Below, in pieces: positions 1 to 6,138 of a stretch of DNA of 8,896 bases. The stretch comes from an uncultured Alphaproteobacteria bacterium. GTDB lineage: Bacteria; Pseudomonadota; Alphaproteobacteria; Puniceispirillales; Puniceispirillaceae. The notes under the pieces were generated by a model. The model did not search any database and was not told the DNA's origin. It was given only the letters and a program-made list of their open reading frames with translations. The stretch covers positions 1-8,896 of the forward strand of contig CAJWDO010000053.1 in NCBI GenBank assembly GCA_913031555.1, in the 5' to 3' direction. A program made the translations under genes and the position numbers. The stretch's first letter is position 1, and each line of letters opens with the position of its first letter.

Positions 1-63
1 AAGGGCCGCGAGGCGCTGTGGAATTACGTGCAGACAAAGAACATCGCCTACAGAACACGGTAG
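1..63 (+). CDS. C-terminal end of a probable aldehyde dehydrogenase (partial, runs off left edge)
   Basis: Frame 1 from the first base is open for 20 codons and stops at TAG 61-63. The residues include GREALWNYVQTKNIAY. This resembles the end of NAD(P)-dependent aldehyde dehydrogenases, where a 'GREAL-x-x-Y-x-x-x-K' helix is followed by a short beta strand used in oligomerisation. Only this tail is visible, so no catalytic residue can be checked and the family call is inferred from a short match. The gene converges with the minus-strand operon whose last stop codon lies 16 bases beyond. It is separate from the complete aldehyde dehydrogenase at 458-1972, which lies on the other strand. Confidence 0.5.
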   Translation, partial: KGREALWNYVQTKNIAYRTR

Positions 64-79
64 GGGTATATCAGCTGAC

Positions 80-454
80 TTACCTTTGATCCTCGCCGCC
101 GAAAAGCGACAGTTTCAGCGGCCGTACCGCCCCCATCCAGATGGCGTTATCCCGGTGGTCTCGCAGTTCCGCCGCCGCATCCTCACCGGTGTTCGGATGG
201 GTGAAAATGGTCAGCCCGTCCCGCCACAGCGCCATGAACGCCATCACCCCGGCGAACATATCATGCGGGTATTCCAGCTGAATGCTGAAATCGGGGTGCG
301 GGCCGACGGGCCTTTGATGCCACCTGCCATAGGTGATGGCCGCCGTCTCGCCAAAGGCCTGTTTCATGTCGGCCACCAGCGCCTCGGCACGCGGATGGCT
401 GGCGGCATCGAAATAGATATGGCTGTGCCAGCTTGCCGGCGTCGGATTGGTCAT
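80..454 (-). CDS. DOPA 4,5-dioxygenase family protein (small extradiol ring-cleavage dioxygenase)
   Basis: The 124-aa product matches the small cupin-unrelated DOPA 4,5-dioxygenase family (PF08883), which is normally about 105-125 aa, so it looks full length. Visible family marks are WHSHIYF near the N-terminus (His10, His12), RPVGPHP (His53), FTHPNTG (His86) and DHRDNAIWMG (His100). The histidines are the candidate metal ligands. Family members open catechol rings with O2 and a non-haem metal. There is no signal peptide, so it should be cytosolic. The ATG start lies 3 nt after the stop of the upstream aldehyde dehydrogenase, so the two genes are certainly co-transcribed. This is the last gene of the operon. 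The true substrate is unknown. Most bacterial members are uncharacterised and need not act on DOPA. Confidence 0.85.
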   Translation of the reverse strand: MTNPTPASWHSHIYFDAASHPRAEALVADMKQAFGETAAITYGRWHQRPVGPHPDFSIQLEYPHDMFAGVMAFMALWRDGLTIFTHPNTGEDAAAELRDHRDNAIWMGAVRPLKLSLFGGEDQR

Positions 455-457
455 CGG

Positions 458-1972
458 TCACCCATCGACGCCTTCTTCGGGCTGGCGGTCCGACAGATCA
501 ACCCAGATCGTCTTCACCTCGCAATATTGATCATGCGCGTGAAGCCCGTTGTCACGCCCGCCAAAACCGGACTGTCGATAGCCACCAAAGGGCGTCGTGA
601 CATCCCCCTCGCCATAGCAATTGACGGTAACGGTGCCGGCGCGGATGGCGCGCGCCGCGCGAAGCGCCCGACCGGCATTCGCCGTGAAAACCGAGGCGGC
701 AAGCCCATAATCACTGTCATTGGCGATGGCGACGGCTTCATCAAGGCTTTTCACCGTGATTACCGACAGCACGGGGCCGAAGATCTCGTCGGTGGCAAGC
801 TTGCTGTCCGGCGCGACGCCATCGAGGATTGTCGGGCTGACGAAATTGCCCTCGACATCGCCGCCGACAAGCCTGGTCACGCCTTTGTCAGTGGCGGCCA
901 GATAACCGCTGACCTTGGCGCAATGGGCATCATCAATCAGGCTGCCAAGATGGTTCGCCGGGTCCAGCGGGTCGCCCATCCGCCAGTCGCGAACCCGTGC
1001 CAGAATTTTCGGCATCAGCGCCTCGCGCACGTCTTCATGAACAATCAGACGCGATGTGGCGGAACAATTCTCGCCCATATTCCAGAAAGCGCCGTTCACC
1101 AGATGCTCGGCGACCAGGTCCAGATTTTCGGCATCATCCATGACGATGGCCGGGTTCTTGCCGCCACATTCCAGCACCACCTTCTTCAGGTTGGAATCGG
1201 CGGCATAGCGAAGGAAGCGCCGCCCGGTCTCGGTCGATCCGGTGAAGGACACCATATCAACTTGCGGGTGAAGGCCGATCGGCGCGCCGGCATCCGGGCC
1301 GGTGCCGGTAATCACATTGAGAACCCCCGCCGGCACACCCGCCTCCATTGCCAGTTCGGCGACACGCAAGGCCGTCAGCGAGGTTTGTTCCGCCGGCTTG
1401 ACGATCACCGAACAGCCGGCTGCCAGCGCCGGACCGATCTTCCACGCCATCATCAGAAGCGGAAAATTCCATGGCAGCACCGCGCCGACAACGCCAATCG
1501 GCTCGCGAACGACAAGCGCCAGCGCGTCCTCGCCGACAGGTGCCGTCTGGTCATAGAGCTTGTCAATGGCCTCGGCATGCCAGATCAGCGTGTTGATCGT
1601 CTCAAGAAGATCAATCCCAGCGCAGTCACGAACAGGCTTGCCAGAATCAAGCGATTCAAGAACAGCGAGTTCATGCCGGTTGCAACGAAGCAGCTTCGCC
1701 AGCCGGATCAATACCTGTTTACGCTCGGCCGGATGCCGACAGCGCCACCGCCCGTCATCGAACGCCTCGCGTGCCTTGCCAACGGCGAAATCAACATCCG
1801 TTTCATCGCAGGCCGCCACCGACGCCAACACATCACCGGTGGCCGGATTGATGCTGTCAAAAGTGGCATCGCTATTGGCGCGCCGGAACGAACCATCGAC
1901 AAAGGCTGTCGTCGCCGGAGCCAGATCGGCGGCAATGGCACAATATTCATCATGGGTCAGCAAATCGGACAT
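458..1972 (-). CDS. NAD(P)-dependent aldehyde dehydrogenase, PuuC/gamma-glutamyl-aminobutyraldehyde type
   Basis: The 504-aa protein has the complete aldehyde dehydrogenase fold. VLPWNFP carries Asn169, KPAEQT carries the cofactor-binding Lys192, and FTGSTETG (about 243-250) is the NAD-binding loop. LECGGKNP carries the general base Glu268, NMGENCSATSR carries the catalytic Cys303, and EIFGP carries Glu396. The overall pattern, including the N-terminal lead and the 'GENC' context, is closest to PuuC-like enzymes, which oxidise aldehydes such as gamma-glutamyl-aminobutyraldehyde to acids. Substrate cannot be assigned from sequence alone. The ATG at 1972 overlaps the upstream lyase stop (TGATG). 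A perfect AGGAGG (1984-1979) lies 6 nt before it inside the lyase's last codons, which fixes the start. The placement between a DapA-type lyase and a ring-cleaving dioxygenase suggests it removes a semialdehyde intermediate (inference). Confidence 0.93.
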   Translation of the reverse strand: MSDLLTHDEYCAIAADLAPATTAFVDGSFRRANSDATFDSINPATGDVLASVAACDETDVDFAVGKAREAFDDGRWRCRHPAERKQVLIRLAKLLRCNRHELAVLESLDSGKPVRDCAGIDLLETINTLIWHAEAIDKLYDQTAPVGEDALALVVREPIGVVGAVLPWNFPLLMMAWKIGPALAAGCSVIVKPAEQTSLTALRVAELAMEAGVPAGVLNVITGTGPDAGAPIGLHPQVDMVSFTGSTETGRRFLRYAADSNLKKVVLECGGKNPAIVMDDAENLDLVAEHLVNGAFWNMGENCSATSRLIVHEDVREALMPKILARVRDWRMGDPLDPANHLGSLIDDAHCAKVSGYLAATDKGVTRLVGGDVEGNFVSPTILDGVAPDSKLATDEIFGPVLSVITVKSLDEAVAIANDSDYGLAASVFTANAGRALRAARAIRAGTVTVNCYGEGDVTTPFGGYRQSGFGGRDNGLHAHDQYCEVKTIWVDLSDRQPEEGVDG

Positions 1973-2898
1973 CAGATGCCTCCTCTTTTGGCTTGCGCCT
2001 CATTCATCAATCCGTCGATGGTGCGGTTCATCACCGCGATCACCTGCGCCAGGCTGCGCTTTTCATCCTTGTTCAGGTCGCGCAGCGGGGCGCGCGGCGG
2101 ACCGGCAGGAAGGCCACGGACGGCGCAACCATATTTGATGCATTGCAGGAATTTGCCGCCTTGCTCCAGCGTGCGCATCAACGGCAACATCGCCGACATG
2201 ATCCGGCGTCCCAGCGCGAAATCACCATCGACAACACAGGTCTGCCACAGCGCCAGATGCGCCTCGGGTGCGAAATTGGAGCCGGCACAGACCCATGATT
2301 GCGCCCCCCACGCAAAGAATTCCAGCGCCTGGTCATCCATGCCACAGCTCATCTGGATATGCGGATAGTCGCGGGCCAGCATGTGAACCCGGTTGATATC
2401 ACCGGAACTTTCCTTGATGGCGCAGAAATTCGGGCTGCGGCCCACCCGGTCAAGATATGCCTCGCTCATCTCGGCGGCCATCCGGCCCGGGTAATTATAC
2501 AGCATGATCGGCAGGTTCGCGGCGCGGTCAATGGCCAGCGCGTGAAGCGCATTCTCACGCGGCGTCGGCTGTGCATAGGGCGGGGTTGTGACAAGCAGCG
2601 CATCATACCGCATCTCGTCGATAGCGACCGCCAGTTCCACCGATTCCTCAGTCCTGATCGCGCCAGTGCCGCCAATCATCGCAACACGGCCGGCCACGAT
2701 ATCCTGCGCACGGCGAAGCGATTCAAGACGTTCTTCGGCCGAATGGGCATAATATTCGCCAGTCGTACCGCCAATTATGATGCCATGAACGCCGGTGGCG
2801 ATCAGATGCTCAAGGATCGCGGCAAAGCCGCCCCAGTCGATCGACATGTCGGGTGCCAATGGCGTGATAGCGGGTGTGTAGATGCCCCTGAATTTCAT
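1972..2898 (-). CDS. Dihydrodipicolinate synthase/N-acetylneuraminate lyase (DapA) superfamily aldolase or dehydratase
   Basis: The 308-aa product is a full-length DapA-type TIM barrel. GGTTGE (43-48) is the substrate carboxylate loop, YNYPGR contains Tyr134 and Arg139, and AIKESSGD contains the Schiff-base Lys162. Members form an imine with a 2-oxo acid such as pyruvate and then carry out an aldol reaction, a cleavage or a dehydration. The association with an aldehyde dehydrogenase and a dioxygenase points to catabolism rather than lysine synthesis. Possible roles include a hydratase-aldolase or a pyrroline-hydroxycarboxylate deaminase-type reaction (inference). The ATG at 2898 was chosen because it gives the canonical MKFRGIYTPAITP start. 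An in-frame TTG at 2925 would add nine residues encoded by the 17-nt repeats and is less likely. The gene heads a three-gene operon, and its start is preceded by a chain of mini-ORFs. Confidence 0.9.
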   Translation of the reverse strand: MKFRGIYTPAITPLAPDMSIDWGGFAAILEHLIATGVHGIIIGGTTGEYYAHSAEERLESLRRAQDIVAGRVAMIGGTGAIRTEESVELAVAIDEMRYDALLVTTPPYAQPTPRENALHALAIDRAANLPIMLYNYPGRMAAEMSEAYLDRVGRSPNFCAIKESSGDINRVHMLARDYPHIQMSCGMDDQALEFFAWGAQSWVCAGSNFAPEAHLALWQTCVVDGDFALGRRIMSAMLPLMRTLEQGGKFLQCIKYGCAVRGLPAGPPRAPLRDLNKDEKRSLAQVIAVMNRTIDGLMNEAQAKRGGI

Positions 2899-2952
2899 GA
2901 TAGCCCCAAGTTCATGATAGCCCAAATTTCATGATGGATCTGATTTCATCAT
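2895..2952 (-). promoter_or_regulatory. Leader with three overlapping six-codon mini-ORFs coupled by ATGA junctions to the lyase gene
   Basis: Each 17-nt repeat encodes a complete tiny ORF: MKSDPS-stop (2949-2929, or MMKSDPS from 2952), MKFGLS-stop (2932-2912) and MNLGLS-stop (2915-2895). Each TGA overlaps the next ATG as ATGA. The last ATG, at 2898, is the start of the lyase gene. A GGGGGAA stretch (2967-2961) sits about 8 nt before the first ATG and could load ribosomes onto the chain. The arrangement would allow termination-reinitiation through four starts, or could lower or tune translation of the operon. The sequence pattern is direct observation; the regulatory role is inference. Confidence 0.5.
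2899..2949 (-). repeat. Three tandem 17-nt imperfect copies of the downstream gene's start region
   Basis: Read on the minus strand, three consecutive 17-base units precede the lyase ATG: ATGAAATCAGATCCATC (2949-2933), ATGAAATTTGGGCTATC (2932-2916) and ATGAACTTGGGGCTATC (2915-2899). The gene itself then begins ATGAAATTCAGGGGCATC. The period is exactly 17, so each unit shifts the reading frame. The last two units are the most alike (15 of 17 identical) and carry a GGG tract near the position of a weak Shine-Dalgarno for the next ATG. They may have arisen by slippage duplication of the gene's own start. Confidence 0.85.
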
Positions 2953-3153
2953 CAGACTGTTTCCCCCAATCATCCTGTCCTGAACCACATTGAGGCTCAG
3001 CCAAAATGTCCTAAATCATCACTGATCACAGGGGTTTCGGCAATAGCCGGAGTTCAGCACCAATCAGACTGGGGACAAGACAAATTCACACGCGGCGGGG
3101 ACACCACAAAATGAAAAACAAGAGGTGTTCACAAATTAACAAAAATATGCGTT

Positions 3154-3165
3154 GTGAATATTCAC
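3154..3165. promoter_or_regulatory. Perfect 12-bp palindrome, candidate operator
   Basis: GTGAATATTCAC is a perfect palindrome. Its outer half extends to TGTGAA, matching two upstream TTCACA boxes at 3085 and 3128. It lies about 150 bp upstream of the secreted-protein start and about 200 bp from the minus-strand leader. It resembles a dimeric repressor or activator site, but the binding protein cannot be named. Confidence 0.3.
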
Positions 3166-3274
3166 GGCTACACAGCAACACTTTTCCTCGGGGTGTCCCG
3201 TCGTTTTTCCAACATTTCTGTAATGTTTTTCCGTATGTTCTTTTTAATAAGTTTGGGTAACCCTATTGGACATA

Positions 3275-3291
3275 TGCCACCCCCCGTGGCA
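3275..3291 (+). promoter_or_regulatory. Hairpin with C5 loop just upstream of the secreted-protein start
   Basis: TGCCAC-CCCCC-GTGGCA forms a perfect 6-bp stem with a five-cytosine loop. It ends 13 bases before the ATG pair at 3305/3308. No Shine-Dalgarno sequence is visible between hairpin and start, so the element may take part in ribosome access or mRNA stability. The structure is seen in sequence; the role is inferred. Confidence 0.35.
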
Positions 3292-3304
3292 AACTGACAC
3301 GGCC

Positions 3305-3664
3305 ATGATGCGATTTTTCGGAAAGTGCCTAATTCTCTACGCAGTGATGACGGCCTCGATGACAACGGTGTCGGCGCCGGCCTATGCCGATAACGCATCG
3401 GGCCTGGGTCTTGGTTTCAAACAGATGCAAAAGCTGTGGAACGGTCTTGTTGAAAAGCCGCGCATGACGACATGTCGGCTTGCCACCCGGCAAACCTACA
3501 GAAAAAAGCAGATTTGTGTTTACGCCGGAGCCAATTTCACCTCCATCGCCATTTACAATGACGCTGGCGCTTTCTGTGCCGGCGAAATGCAGTGCAAATA
3601 CAGACCCAATCGCGACAAGCGAATTTCCGATTACGTGGTTGCGTTCAGAAACTCGCAGAAATAG
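3305..3664 (+). CDS. Small secreted cysteine-containing protein of unknown function
   Basis: This 119-aa product is not recognised. A clear Sec signal peptide is visible: MMRFFGK, a hydrophobic core (about 9-24) and an APAYA cleavage motif before Asp29. That leaves a basic mature protein of about 91 aa. The mature part has four cysteines (57, 71, 91, 97), which could form two disulfides in the periplasm or outside the cell. No lipobox is present. The frame stays open upstream to a TTG at 3266, but that would put 13 polar residues before the signal peptide, so the ATG at 3305 (or the next codon, 3308) is preferred. There is no good ribosome binding site, and a hairpin sits immediately upstream. 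It has its own leader and is followed by two inverted repeats. A stress, envelope or interbacterial role is possible but unsupported. Confidence 0.7.
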   Translation: MMRFFGKCLILYAVMTASMTTVSAPAYADNASGLGLGFKQMQKLWNGLVEKPRMTTCRLATRQTYRKKQICVYAGANFTSIAIYNDAGAFCAGEMQCKYRPNRDKRISDYVVAFRNSQK

Positions 3665-3709
3665 CTTTTCTGCTACACGCCGTCACCTTGCGATCACGGG
3701 ACCGATCGC
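3655..3709 (+). terminator. Two inverted repeats at and after the stop codon, possible weak terminator or 3' end stabiliser
   Basis: GCAGAAA-TAGCT-TTTCTGC (3655-3673) is a perfect 7-bp stem with the stop codon TAG in its loop. GCGATC-ACGGGACC-GATCGC (3690-3709) is a second 6-bp stem. Neither is followed by a proper T-run, so an intrinsic terminator is not firmly shown. A new promoter starts about 20 bp downstream, which fits transcript ends falling here. Confidence 0.3.
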
Positions 3710-3730
3710 TCGTTCCGGTTATTTCTCCTA

Positions 3731-3759
3731 TTGATAGTTGGATTTTTCGTTTATATTCT
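3731..3759 (+). promoter_or_regulatory. Sigma70-type promoter for the 246-aa hypothetical gene
   Basis: TTGATA (3731-3736) and TATTCT (3754-3759) are separated by exactly 17 bases in an AT-rich patch that stands out from the GC-rich surroundings. Transcription would start near 3766 and give a leader of about 30 nt before the ATG at 3797. This also argues against reading the TTG at 3731 as a start codon. Confidence 0.6.
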
Positions 3760-3796
3760 ACTAATTCGTGATGACAGTCGTGGATCCGTAGCACTC

Positions 3797-4537
3797 ATGG
3801 AAGAAACCCAGCTTTCAAGGTTCCTGTTCGTGCCTGAAGACGAACTAAAAAGTTACAGCGATTCGTTTGAATCGAGGGCGCGTGATCGGTTTATCGCCTA
3901 TGTGAAGGAAATGTTCGAGCTTGGTTCGACCGATGAGTACGGTACGATGTTCCATGCCGACAGGATCGTGATCAACAAGCGTAACCGTCGCCTCCTCGAT
4001 TACATTGAAGTAACGGCGCTGATCGACCGGGTTGAAGTGATTTCCCTGAACCAGGAAGTTACCGAGCGATTGATCCATATCATCAAGGTCGAGAAAGGGT
4101 TCGAAACCGTCCACCATGACGAAGCGAACAGCAAGGTAACCATTTCACTACCACCTTTGACTTTCAATCAGCAGTTGGAACTCAACGACGCCGCCATTGC
4201 AAAGCTGGGGCAGCTTGAACGCACATTCTTCGCCGTAAAGAGCCAGACGGGTCAGCAAATCAAGAAGGGTATCGAGAACGAGTATATTACCCAAATTGAT
4301 TCCGCCAAGGTATCCAAGGAGATTGATCAGGTCATTGAGCATTACCTTTACAATGCAAGATTGTTCGCCATCGCCAAACGCGAGATGATTATGGGAAGCT
4401 TCAAGCCGAAGACAGACCTTGAAGTTGAACTCTATCCTCACATCAAGCCGGCGACAGATTTCCTGACAGCCGCCGCCGCCGCCCAGGCGAAGCCTCCGGA
4501 AGAAGAATCAGAGGAAGACATGACGATGGTCGAGTGA
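3797..4537 (+). CDS. Hypothetical cytosolic protein, cysteine-free, acidic C-terminal tail
   Basis: The 246-aa product is not recognised. It has no signal peptide, transmembrane segment, cysteine or tryptophan. Residues 14-42 look like a charged amphipathic helix and 55-120 look like mixed strands and helices with a regular hydrophobic pattern. Residues 128-195 are rich in Lys, Gln and Ile and probably helical. After an alanine run (225-229), the C-terminus is a disordered acidic tail (EEESEED). Upstream codons back to a TTG at 3731 are open but overlap a strong promoter and lack a ribosome binding site, so the ATG at 3797 is chosen. The Shine-Dalgarno is weak. By eye the gene is more A/T-rich and lysine/isoleucine-rich than its neighbours, which may hint at transfer. 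It stands alone, between the secreted protein and a convergent HAD phosphatase. Confidence 0.75.
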   Translation: MEETQLSRFLFVPEDELKSYSDSFESRARDRFIAYVKEMFELGSTDEYGTMFHADRIVINKRNRRLLDYIEVTALIDRVEVISLNQEVTERLIHIIKVEKGFETVHHDEANSKVTISLPPLTFNQQLELNDAAIAKLGQLERTFFAVKSQTGQQIKKGIENEYITQIDSAKVSKEIDQVIEHYLYNARLFAIAKREMIMGSFKPKTDLEVELYPHIKPATDFLTAAAAAQAKPPEEESEEDMTMVE

Positions 4538-4592
4538 CCATCCCGGCACCGCGCGCACCCAACCTGATATTGAAGCGGATATAAAACCGGCG

Positions 4593-5345
4593 TCAGCGGC
4601 GCGGCATGTAGCCTTGCCTTGCCAGCAGGTCGGGAAGCTCGACCAGTCGCGGGATCACATTGTCAGCTTTCACATCCTGATGCGGCCGATATAGCGGGTC
4701 ATCGGCGATGCAGATGAAATCGGCAACGCGGGCATTTACCGCCGCCCCGAAATCGGCCCCTGTATCACCGATCATCAATGCCCGGGACGGGTCGGTGCCA
4801 TGCACCGAAAGACAGTGTAAAAGCCCCTGCGGTTCAGGTTTGCCGCCATGCCCCGAGTCAGCCCCGATGATCGGGTGGAACAACGACTCGATTCCCAATT
4901 CATCAAGACTCCGGCGGGCGGAATCCTCACTGTCATTCGTCAGCACGGCAAGCTGGAAGCCGGAATCGGCAAGCCTTTTCAGCGGCGTCACCACATCGCC
5001 CTTTGGCACCACATTGCCATGGACATGCTCGCGGACAAGCCGTTTGGCCTCGGCACGGTAGCTCTCGTCATTATCCAGATCGATTGATCCCGGCGGCATC
5101 AAGGTCTGCCAGGCCGCCCTGATATCGGAGAAAGACCCCATTGCGAACAGGCCCATCGGGTCAATACTGCCGGACGCTTCGTCCACCCCGATGGAGGCGA
5201 GGAGTTTGCTGCGGGTGACGGTTTCATGGCATATCGCCGGTAGTCGCAGCATCGTGTAGTCGACCAGTTTCTCGACAACTGGAAACCAAGTTCCGACGAG
5301 GTCGAGAATGACTCCGTCCTTATCGAAGACGAGCGATTGGATCAT
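4593..5345 (-). CDS. HAD-superfamily hydrolase, phosphoglycolate phosphatase-like
   Basis: The 250-aa protein carries all four HAD motifs: FDKDGV with nucleophile Asp8 and acid/base Asp10, LTNDS with Thr136, GKPEP with Lys169, and GDTGADF with Asp194 and Asp198 binding Mg2+. The stretch between motifs I and II (about 15-110) fits a helical type-C1 cap. Such enzymes hydrolyse small phosphomonoesters such as phosphoglycolate or sugar phosphates; the substrate is not readable here. The ATG at 5345 has AGGAG about 10 nt upstream. An in-frame TTG at 5354 lies almost on top of that site and is rejected. The gene starts 30 nt after the glutathione transferase stop, so it is very likely the second gene of that operon. 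Confidence 0.9.
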   Translation of the reverse strand: MIQSLVFDKDGVILDLVGTWFPVVEKLVDYTMLRLPAICHETVTRSKLLASIGVDEASGSIDPMGLFAMGSFSDIRAAWQTLMPPGSIDLDNDESYRAEAKRLVREHVHGNVVPKGDVVTPLKRLADSGFQLAVLTNDSEDSARRSLDELGIESLFHPIIGADSGHGGKPEPQGLLHCLSVHGTDPSRALMIGDTGADFGAAVNARVADFICIADDPLYRPHQDVKADNVIPRLVELPDLLARQGYMPRR

Positions 5346-5375
5346 GAAATTCAAACTCCTGTCAGACTCAGCGGG

Positions 5376-5996
5376 TCAACTGCCACCGGGGCGGCCATGG
5401 CTCTGCGTTACCGTATCGACGGTCGGGTAGACCCGCATGTTGTCGATAAAGGCGGCAAGCCGCGGTCTGTCGGCCAGCATCCTGTCACGGTCCGGCGCCC
5501 ACCGCGTTATCATGAATAAATAGAAGTCGGCCGGCCCGGGTGCCGTACCGCCAAGGAATGGGACAAGCTGGGATTCCATATAATCCCACCACCTGTCGCC
5601 ATCAATCATCGCCTTGTCACGAACGCCGTCAAACATCTCCTCAGGCGCATAGTAGTGCGTGTGGTGATAGCGGTGCATCGCCGGATACAGGCTGGTCGCC
5701 ATAACCGCCAGATGCTGCCACATCAGATCGCGCTCGACCGTTCCTTCCGCCGGTGCCAGACGCGGAAACCGTTCGATCAGATGAATGAAAATGGCAACTG
5801 TTTCAATTATTTGGCGACCATCCGGCAGCACAAGAACAGGTATGCGCGCGAACGGGTTGACGGCGGCAAATTCCTCGGACTTGCTGTGACCGCGCGAGAT
5901 ATGGATGAATTCATAGTCAATACCGGTCTCGCGAAGCAGGCATTCAACAAAGAAGGATCCGGCCACCGACCGCCCCATCACCTTGTATTCAGCCAT
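5376..5996 (-). CDS. Glutathione S-transferase family protein
   Basis: The 206-aa product has a thioredoxin-like N-terminal domain followed by an all-helical C-terminal domain, the usual length and order for cytosolic glutathione transferases. NPFARIPVLVLPDG gives the cis-proline (Pro53), and IIETVAIFI gives the glutathione-contacting Glu65, with Thr66 in place of the usual Ser. The likely catalytic region near the N-terminus offers Ser10 or Ser14 rather than a cysteine or tyrosine. The start at ATG 5996 is fixed by a perfect AGGAGG (6008-6003) 6 nt upstream, although the frame stays open to 6059. It is first in an operon with the HAD phosphatase and divergent from a LysR regulator. Conjugation, isomerisation or detoxification of an electrophile is likely, but the substrate is unknown. 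Confidence 0.87.
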   Translation of the reverse strand: MAEYKVMGRSVAGSFFVECLLRETGIDYEFIHISRGHSKSEEFAAVNPFARIPVLVLPDGRQIIETVAIFIHLIERFPRLAPAEGTVERDLMWQHLAVMATSLYPAMHRYHHTHYYAPEEMFDGVRDKAMIDGDRWWDYMESQLVPFLGGTAPGPADFYLFMITRWAPDRDRMLADRPRLAAFIDNMRVYPTVDTVTQSHGRPGGS

Positions 5997-6138
5997 GTTC
6001 TGCCTCCTGTAAACCTGCCACGGACAGCCTCTGCCAAGGAAAGAGTGCCACGCCGTCACAGCCGGCGCCAGCCCCCGATATCAGATAGTCTGGCGTTATT
6101 CACATCGCCTATTTTATCAGCTTTTGATATGCTATGGC
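5997..6138. promoter_or_regulatory. Divergent regulatory region between the GST operon and the LysR gene
   Basis: This 142-bp spacer must carry both promoters. ATA-N9-TAT at 6085-6099 fits the T-N11-A box bound by LysR-type regulators (T6086, A6098), though its arms are only three bases. TATCAG occurs at 6079-6084 and 6115-6120, 36 bp apart. No clear -35/-10 pair was found. The arrangement fits autoregulation and control of the GST operon, which is inference. Confidence 0.35.

Larger units (their letters stand above)
2953..3304. other. AT-rich divergent intergenic region rich in small inverted repeats
   Basis: No convincing gene lies here. It must hold the promoter of the minus-strand operon and probably that of the + strand secreted protein, but neither has a clear -35/-10 pair. 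It contains TTCACA/TGTGAA boxes at 3085-3090, 3128-3133 and 3153-3158. GGGGACA occurs twice (3071, 3097), and an inverted GGTGTCCC (3192-3199) can pair with GGGACACC (3098-3105). Other small inverted repeats are CGGC-AATA-GCCG (3038-3049), AACATT-TCTGT-AATGTT (3211-3227) and GGGTAACCC (3255-3263). Confidence 0.6.

Noticed and set aside
86..2368. A very long open frame on the + strand (over 700 codons) opposite the lyase/dehydrogenase/dioxygenase operon
   Set aside because: It runs antisense to three clearly homologous genes, its translation is Arg/His/Gly-rich without any family motif, and such frames arise from the codon bias of GC-rich genes.
2899..2925. TTG start at 2925 giving a nine-residue N-terminal extension of the DapA-like protein
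   Set aside because: The extension is encoded by the repeat units and lies outside the conserved domain; MKFRGIYTPAITP is the usual family start.
3111..3254. A 47-codon + strand frame starting ATGAAAAACAAG in the AT-rich intergenic region
   Set aside because: No ribosome binding site, no recognisable composition (Phe/Cys/Asn mix), and it overlaps the inverted repeats that better explain the sequence.
3731..3796. TTG start at 3731 giving the 246-aa protein a hydrophobic N-terminus
   Set aside because: The bases form a consensus-like promoter, the hydrophobic run is only about 11 residues, and no ribosome binding site precedes it.
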